64,000 bases of DNA from assembly GCA_029851415.1 (NCBI GenBank), contig CM056742.1, forward strand, positions 12,503,736 to 12,567,735, read 5' to 3'. Shown here in pieces: positions 62,167 to 64,000 of the stretch; positions within the stretch are counted from its first letter, which is position 1; each line of letters starts with the position of its first letter. The translations under genes and the position numbers were made by a program. The notes beneath the pieces are model-generated. The model ran no database searches. It was not told the DNA's origin and saw only the letters and a list, made by a program, of their open reading frames with translations. This DNA comes from Eretmocerus hayati. Lineage: Eukaryota; Arthropoda; Insecta; Hymenoptera; Aphelinidae.

Positions 62167-62864
62167 GTATGCACATCAAAAAGGCTTCCACGTGGAAAGA
62201 CGATTTGGATGGGATACACATGGATTGCCTGTAGAATTTGAAATTGACAAGGCTTTGAATATCAAAGGACCAGATGATGTAATGAAAATGGGCATTGCTA
62301 ATTATAACAAAGAGTGCAGAAACATTGTGATGAGGTATGCTACTGAGTGGGAAAGAATCGTTGGTAGACTAGGTAGATGGATTGATTTCAAGAATGATTA
62401 CAAGACACTGTACCCTTGGTACATGGAATCCATATGGTGGGTTTTCAAGCAAATGTACATAAAGGGCTTGGTATATCAAGGTGTTAAAGTTATGCCATTT
62501 TCAACGGGCTGCAACACACCATTGTCAAATTTTGAATCTGGCCAAAACTACAAAGATGTAGTGGACCCATCTGTTGTTATTGCATTTCCATTGCTTGATG
62601 AGCCTAATGTGAATATGTTGGCATGGACAACAACTCCATGGACCCTACCAAGCAATCTTGCTCTGTGTTGTAATCCTGATTTTGAGTATGTGGAAGTTGT
62701 TGATAGCAAATCAGGAAAAATTTATATCCTGTTAGAATCTAGCTTAGAACTCATTTATAAATCAAAAGACTTGTATACTATCCGTAAGAAGAGGAAAGGA
62801 TCAGATTTGTTGGGGAAATCTTATGAACCAATTTTCCCTTATTTTCTACACATGAAAGAAAAAG
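62167..62864 (+). CDS. IARS1: Isoleucyl-tRNA synthetase exon 2
   Basis: Acceptor TTGCAG, donor GTAATA, ends in phase 1. It encodes GWDTHGLPVEFEIDKAL, WERIVGRLGRWIDFKNDY, YPWYMESIWWVFKQMYIKGL and the start of the editing domain (LAWTTTPWTLPSNLALCCNP, with the Thr-rich editing pocket). Confidence 0.93.
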
Positions 62865-62951
62865 GTAATAATAAATACCACTTATGAATATTTTTATTTC
62901 AAAGTATGAATTGAATCAAAATTGTAATTTGAGCATTCATTACTCTTGTAG

Positions 62952-63526
62952 GTGCATTTAAAATACTGAATGATGGATACGTCACTGCTGAATCTGGCAC
63001 AGGTGTAGTTCACCAAGCTCCATACTTTGGAGAAGATGATTACCGTTGTTGTTTGAAAGCTGGTATCATCACCAGAGATCAAGAGACAATCTGTCCAGTT
63101 GATAGTCGGGGTTGTTTTACTGACCCTGTGAAAGATTTCCTTGGAAAATATGTGAAAGATGCTGACAAGGAAATCATAAAAAATATCCAATCCAGAGGAA
63201 GACTGATTCACAGTGGCTCAACAAAACATAGCTATCCGTACTGTTGGCGTTCTGATACACCTTTGATTTACAAGGCTGTACCCTCTTGGTTTATCAGAGT
63301 AGAATCTTTCAAAGATAAACTTTTGGAGGCCAATGCAAAAACATACTGGGTACCAGATTATGTTAAGGATAAACGTTTTGGAAATTGGCTTCGGGAAGCC
63401 AGAGACTGGGCTATTAGCCGAAATCGTTATTGGGGTAATCCCATCCCTCTTTGGGTATCTGAAGATAGAAAAGAGATTGTTTGCATCGGAAGTATTGCTG
63501 AACTTGAGAAATTAACTGGTAAAAAG
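62952..63526 (+). CDS. IARS1: Isoleucyl-tRNA synthetase exon 3
   Basis: Acceptor TTGTAG, donor GTAAGC, ends in phase 0. It encodes GTGVVHQAPYFGEDDYRC (editing domain, with the Asp of the deacylation site), SYPYCWRSDTPLIYKAVPSW and ARDWAISRNRYWGNPIPLW. Confidence 0.93.
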
Positions 63527-63603
63527 GTAAGCGAGATCGTTCCACATGAAATATATCCACTAATTATGCGCAATCATGCCCACTTTTTCAATTTTTTCAA
63601 CAG

Positions 63604-64000
63604 ATCACGGATATTCATCGTGAAAGCATTGATGACCTGAAGATCCCTTCGAAGCGTCCAGGTCATCCTCCACTTACCCGTGTCCCAGAAGTATTTGATT
63701 GTTGGTTTGAGTCCGGCTCTATGCCTTACGCCCAGATGCACTATCCGTTCGAGCGAGTCAAGGATTTCGAGGAAAGTTTTCCAGCTGACTTCATTGCTGA
63801 GGGAATAGATCAGACGCGTGGCTGGTTTTACACTCTGCTAGTGATCTCTACAGCACTTTTTGGAAAGCCACCTTTTAAAAACCTCATCGCCAACGGTCTT
63901 ATTCTAGCGTCAGATGGACAAAAGATGTCTAAACGTAAGAAGAACTATCCTGATCCAATCCAGGTTGTCGACAAATACGGAGCTGATGCTCTCCGATTGT
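63604..64000 (+). CDS. IARS1: Isoleucyl-tRNA synthetase exon 4, cut by window end
   Basis: Acceptor CAACAG. It encodes [37 protein letters not shown] and [15 protein letters not shown], holding the second class I signature KMSKR. The frame is open to the end of the window (YGADALRL). Confidence 0.92.
   Translation, partial: MTDIHRESIDDLKIPSKRPGHPPLTRVPEVFDCWFESGSMPYAQMHYPFERVKDFEESFPADFIAEGIDQTRGWFYTLLVISTALFGKPPFKNLIANGLILASDGQKMSKRKKNYPDPIQVVDKYGADALRL

Overview
The window looks like nuclear DNA of an insect. It has spliced genes with GT-AG introns, an AT-rich background, BEL/Pao LTR retrotransposons, a jockey-like LINE and many palindromic non-autonomous DNA transposons. A hymenopteran is my guess only; nothing here fixes the order.

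Layout. (1) About 776-30686, plus strand: the 3' part of one very large gene made of repeated thioredoxin-like domains; its 5' end lies outside the window. I can place 25 exons. Nearly all begin and end in phase 1, and the domains alternate between two exon types: A (about 61 codons; strand after the CxxC position through the cis-proline strand) and B (about 44 codons; the GDL..EDEVLEWL helix through the next domain's first strand), or A and B fused. Only the C-terminal domains keep CxxC (CKQC, CDIC, CDHC, CFIC, CPEC). A central cassette block carries a short B-like exon, an Asp-rich exon of about 230 codons and a Lys/Thr-rich exon. The last exon encodes a transmembrane anchor and a short Pro-rich tail. 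Family knowledge suggests a redox-poor, PDI/calsequestrin-like protein of the secretory pathway. The acidic tract recalls the calcium-binding tail of calsequestrin.

(2) The introns of that gene and 30.7-36 kb hold tandem repeats (units of about 142 and 250 bp), many inverted-repeat elements (including one near-perfect 396-bp hairpin at 32349-32744) and a family with long terminal inverted repeats.

(3) 36.0-46.1 kb: a decayed jockey-like LINE into which a complete BEL/Pao element (BEL-1, minus strand, 37440-45542) has inserted. LTRs are 568 bp, the target duplication is 5 bp, and the LINE frame resumes on the other side.

(4) 49340-58351: a second, unrelated and apparently intact BEL/Pao element (BEL-2, plus strand) with 1710-bp LTRs that look identical, a 5-bp target duplication and a tRNA-Phe-type primer site. 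In both BEL elements gag and pol are in the same frame and are separated only by one TGA stop in the context TGACTAG, a known readthrough context.

(5) 58669-61214: a 2.5-kb non-autonomous DNA transposon with 30-bp terminal inverted repeats and many internal copies of AGGGCCTAA.

(6) 61823-64000: the 5' exons of the cytoplasmic isoleucyl-tRNA synthetase gene, cut by the window edge.
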